From assembly GCA_021160705.1 (NCBI GenBank), contig JAGHBZ010000205.1:1-7930 (forward strand): a stretch of 7,930 nucleotides of DNA, read 5' to 3'. How positions within the stretch are numbered: the stretch's first letter is position 1; each line of letters opens with the position of its first letter. The notes under the pieces are model-generated. The model was not told the origin of the DNA. It did not search any database and saw only the letters and a list, made by a program, of their open reading frames with translations. A program made the translations under genes and the position numbers. This stretch comes from Candidatus Sumerlaeota bacterium (lineage in GTDB: Bacteria > Sumerlaeota > Sumerlaeia > MWCT01 > JAGHBZ01). Of the stretch, positions 6,467-7,930 are shown piece by piece.

Positions 6467-7537
6467 CTAAAGTCGGAGATAAAGACCGGGGGTGAGGTCT
6501 GCGAGGAGTGAGCCGGCAAGTATGTTGAGTGGAAAGCTAAAATTGGAAAAGAGGTCCCAGTCAAAAAATCCACCGTGTGGATACCAGAACACAGACCATA
6601 ACAGACCGAGGATAGAGGCGCCGAGCATAAACCTCTGAAAAGGGGTGCGAATTCGCCAGCCAAACACTATCAGCGTCAACAACCCGATAGGCGCACAAAA
6701 CGTATGAAACAGGAAAAGATGTCTGAGGTGTTCTCGAGACCCGAATAAGAACTCAAAGAATGCCCCAAGCTGGCTTCGCTCTGCCACTGCTTGAGCTTGC
6801 GACCAGGTGAATGGTGTTATCATCTCTGCAAGATTGTTATCTATTTCAAACACTATGACCTTTCCCCCTGATAGATATAAGACCATCGGGAGAATATTAA
6901 CCATACAAAATATAATCAGTACTATTAGCATCGCCGATATTTCCTTTCGTGGCGGTTTTGCCAGTGCAATCTTACCGTTAGTTCGCCTGACAAGGAAAAA
7001 GAGTATTGTAGGAAAGTATATGACTGCTAAACGATGAAAGAATCCTGCCACCAACAGGACAGTCCATAGGTGAAAAAGCCTAATCTTGCTCTCAGGGTTG
7101 CTTAGTTTTCTGTGTACAAGGAAATAATAGAATACAAGTATAACATTTACCCAGGCATAACATTCAATATGACCAATAAACAGGTACATACTCCCGGTAA
7201 CGAGATTAACTATCCAGAACAATGGATGCGGGATGAAATGAATAATTAACAGGACGTAGACTGCCCCAGCCAAAGCGCCGCTGATGCTATATATATCAGG
7301 AAGTTCTAACCGTGTATTTTTCAGCAAATGGAAAATCAGCTGGTGAGCAAGGAACTCACCGGGTTCGCGCTGATGAAATGCAAGTCGTGTGTCGGAAAGG
7401 AAACCTCGCCACTTTGTGAGCATTAAATCAGTGTCACCACCAGGTAGCCTGTAATTCCGAAGAGAATAAAGACATAGTACAAGAATCCAAAAAGCAATGA
7501 ACAAAACCACAATATCAATAGGACGTCGGTATCTCAT
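6467..7537 (-). CDS. Polytopic membrane protein, GT-C glycosyltransferase-like (possibly C-terminally shortened)
   Basis: The 356-residue product is hydrophobic, with about eight membrane helices. Its layout resembles GT-C membrane glycosyltransferases, which use lipid-phosphate sugars: a first helix (about 8-26), then an extracytoplasmic loop with acidic GDTDL (34-38) and an amphipathic stretch. It also has IGHIECYAW (121-129), GFFHRLAVIYFP (165-176) and a late GGFFDWDLFS (322-331). I recall G-x-x-E-x-Y and DWDLF segments from uncharacterised membrane proteins of candidate phyla; the GT-C link is inference. The ATG at 7537 has GAAGG 9 bases upstream; the GTG at 7543 lies too close (3 bases). 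The protein ends at TAG (6467-6469) soon after DWDLFS, and the same frame stays open 50 more codons, so truncation is possible. It lies 71 bases after the PhnD-like gene on the same strand. Confidence 0.7.
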   Translation of the reverse strand: MRYRRPIDIVVLFIAFWILVLCLYSLRNYRLPGGDTDLMLTKWRGFLSDTRLAFHQREPGEFLAHQLIFHLLKNTRLELPDIYSISGALAGAVYVLLIIHFIPHPLFWIVNLVTGSMYLFIGHIECYAWVNVILVFYYFLVHRKLSNPESKIRLFHLWTVLLVAGFFHRLAVIYFPTILFFLVRRTNGKIALAKPPRKEISAMLIVLIIFCMVNILPMVLYLSGGKVIVFEIDNNLAEMITPFTWSQAQAVAERSQLGAFFEFLFGSREHLRHLFLFHTFCAPIGLLTLIVFGWRIRTPFQRFMLGASILGLLWSVFWYPHGGFFDWDLFSNFSFPLNILAGSLLADLTPGLYLRL

Positions 7538-7608
7538 TGGCACGAGCCTTCAAAATTGTTAATTGCTGACAGTATCAGGACACCTTTTTAACCTTACCCC
7601 TGATGGTG

Positions 7609-7930
7609 TTATTCACTGATTTTTTCAAAAGAAGAAATAACTTCCCGCAAGTTGATAAAATAATCATCCTGGCTATTCTCAAGCCGTGGCATATCAGGGG
7701 GCAGGCGCGTAAAAAAAGTACGCAGTGCTTTTTTTATGGCTCTTCCCAGAGTGGAATGTTGCGGGTGATAACGTGTTCTGATGACAACAGGATTAGTGGG
7801 AATCGGGTCGGTCTCGAACACAATTTTTACCAATTTTTTTGCGTCAACATTAATCTTAGCGTCACGGAGCACGTCATCCACAGCACCTCGCTCGCAACAT
7901 CCCGCATCTGCAAGCCCGGAGATTACGTAC
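7609..7930 (-). CDS. PhnD-like phosphate/phosphonate-type substrate-binding protein (partial, N-terminus beyond right edge)
   Basis: The minus-strand frame is open from the right edge (base 7929) for 106 codons to TGA at 7609-7611. A GTG at 7881 lies inside the frame and is unlikely to be the real start. The fragment reads ISGLADAGCCERGAVDDVL, then VKIVFETDPIPTNPVVIRTRY, then ALRTFF. This follows the C-terminal half of phosphate/phosphite/phosphonate binding proteins of the PhnD type: a V-x-x-G-x-A-D-A-G segment, a 'sxpIPxxPVVVR' segment after a V-K-I strand, and a helix before the end. Such proteins capture ligands outside the membrane for an ABC importer or feed a signalling protein. No permease or ATPase is seen downstream, so this may be an orphan binding protein. 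The ligand cannot be named from this part. Confidence 0.6.
   Translation of the reverse strand, partial: YVISGLADAGCCERGAVDDVLRDAKINVDAKKLVKIVFETDPIPTNPVVIRTRYHPQHSTLGRAIKKALRTFFTRLPPDMPRLENSQDDYFINLREVISSFEKISE

Noticed and set aside
7541..7543. GTG at 7543 as start of the GT-C-like gene
   Set aside because: GAAGG lies only 3 bases from this GTG but 9 bases from the ATG at 7537, which fits ribosome spacing.
7576..7616. H-type pseudoknot in the minus-strand spacer
   Set aside because: The two stems would need connecting loops of zero bases, which is sterically implausible; at most they are alternative hairpins.
7609..7881. 90-codon complete gene starting at GTG 7881
   Set aside because: The frame continues upstream to the window edge with family-like sequence (ISGLADAG), so the gene is partial and the GTG is internal.

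Overview
The window looks like chromosomal DNA of an uncultured bacterium. It is moderately AT-rich and uses Shine-Dalgarno sequences (AAGGAGG, AAAGGAGGTGA), sigma70-type promoter hexamers and a classical intrinsic terminator. The bshA gene (bacillithiol pathway) fits Firmicutes, Bacteroidota, Deinococcota or one of the candidate phyla that make bacillithiol. The mix of a lectin-like secreted protein, a DUF624-like membrane protein and a GT-C-like membrane protein reminds me of candidate-phylum genomes, but the sequence does not allow a firm assignment. I see no tRNA, rRNA, CRISPR array, transposase or phage gene.

Layout: (1) 1-580, minus strand, cut by the left edge: a secreted protein with a signal peptide and two tandem repeats resembling H-type lectin domains. 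(2) 581-1107: AT-rich divergent spacer with a good sigma70-type promoter facing right, a run of Shine-Dalgarno-like motifs and a 26-codon leader ORF whose stop overlaps the next start. (3) 1108-2247, plus: BshA, the glycosyltransferase of bacillithiol synthesis. (4) 2558-3022, plus: an Hsp20 small heat-shock protein with a very strong ribosome binding site, closed by a 10-bp stem terminator. (5) 3182-4579, minus: an FAD-linked oxidase of the GlcD / D-2-hydroxyacid dehydrogenase type whose usual metal-binding motifs are lost. (6) 4855-5970, plus: a two-gene membrane module (a 2-TM small protein and a DUF624/YesL-like protein with a basic tail). (7) 5971-6466: nearly 500 bases without a convincing gene, holding a short tandem repeat, two overlapping antisense small ORFs and the open in-frame continuation of the next gene. 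(8) 6467-7537, minus: a polytopic membrane protein resembling GT-C glycosyltransferases, possibly shortened by a TAG. (9) 7609-7929, minus, cut by the right edge: the C-terminal part of a PhnD-like substrate-binding protein.

The genes do not form one pathway. Bacillithiol synthesis, protein quality control and a flavin oxidase could share a redox or stress theme, but gene orientation gives only short transcription units: bshA alone or with its leader ORF, hsp20 alone, the oxidase alone, the 2-TM/DUF624-like pair, and possibly the PhnD-like gene followed by the GT-C-like gene. I did not find a clear new multi-gene system. The points most worth checking are the oxidase without metal ligands, the bshA leader ORF, the TAG-interrupted membrane gene, and the membrane pair.
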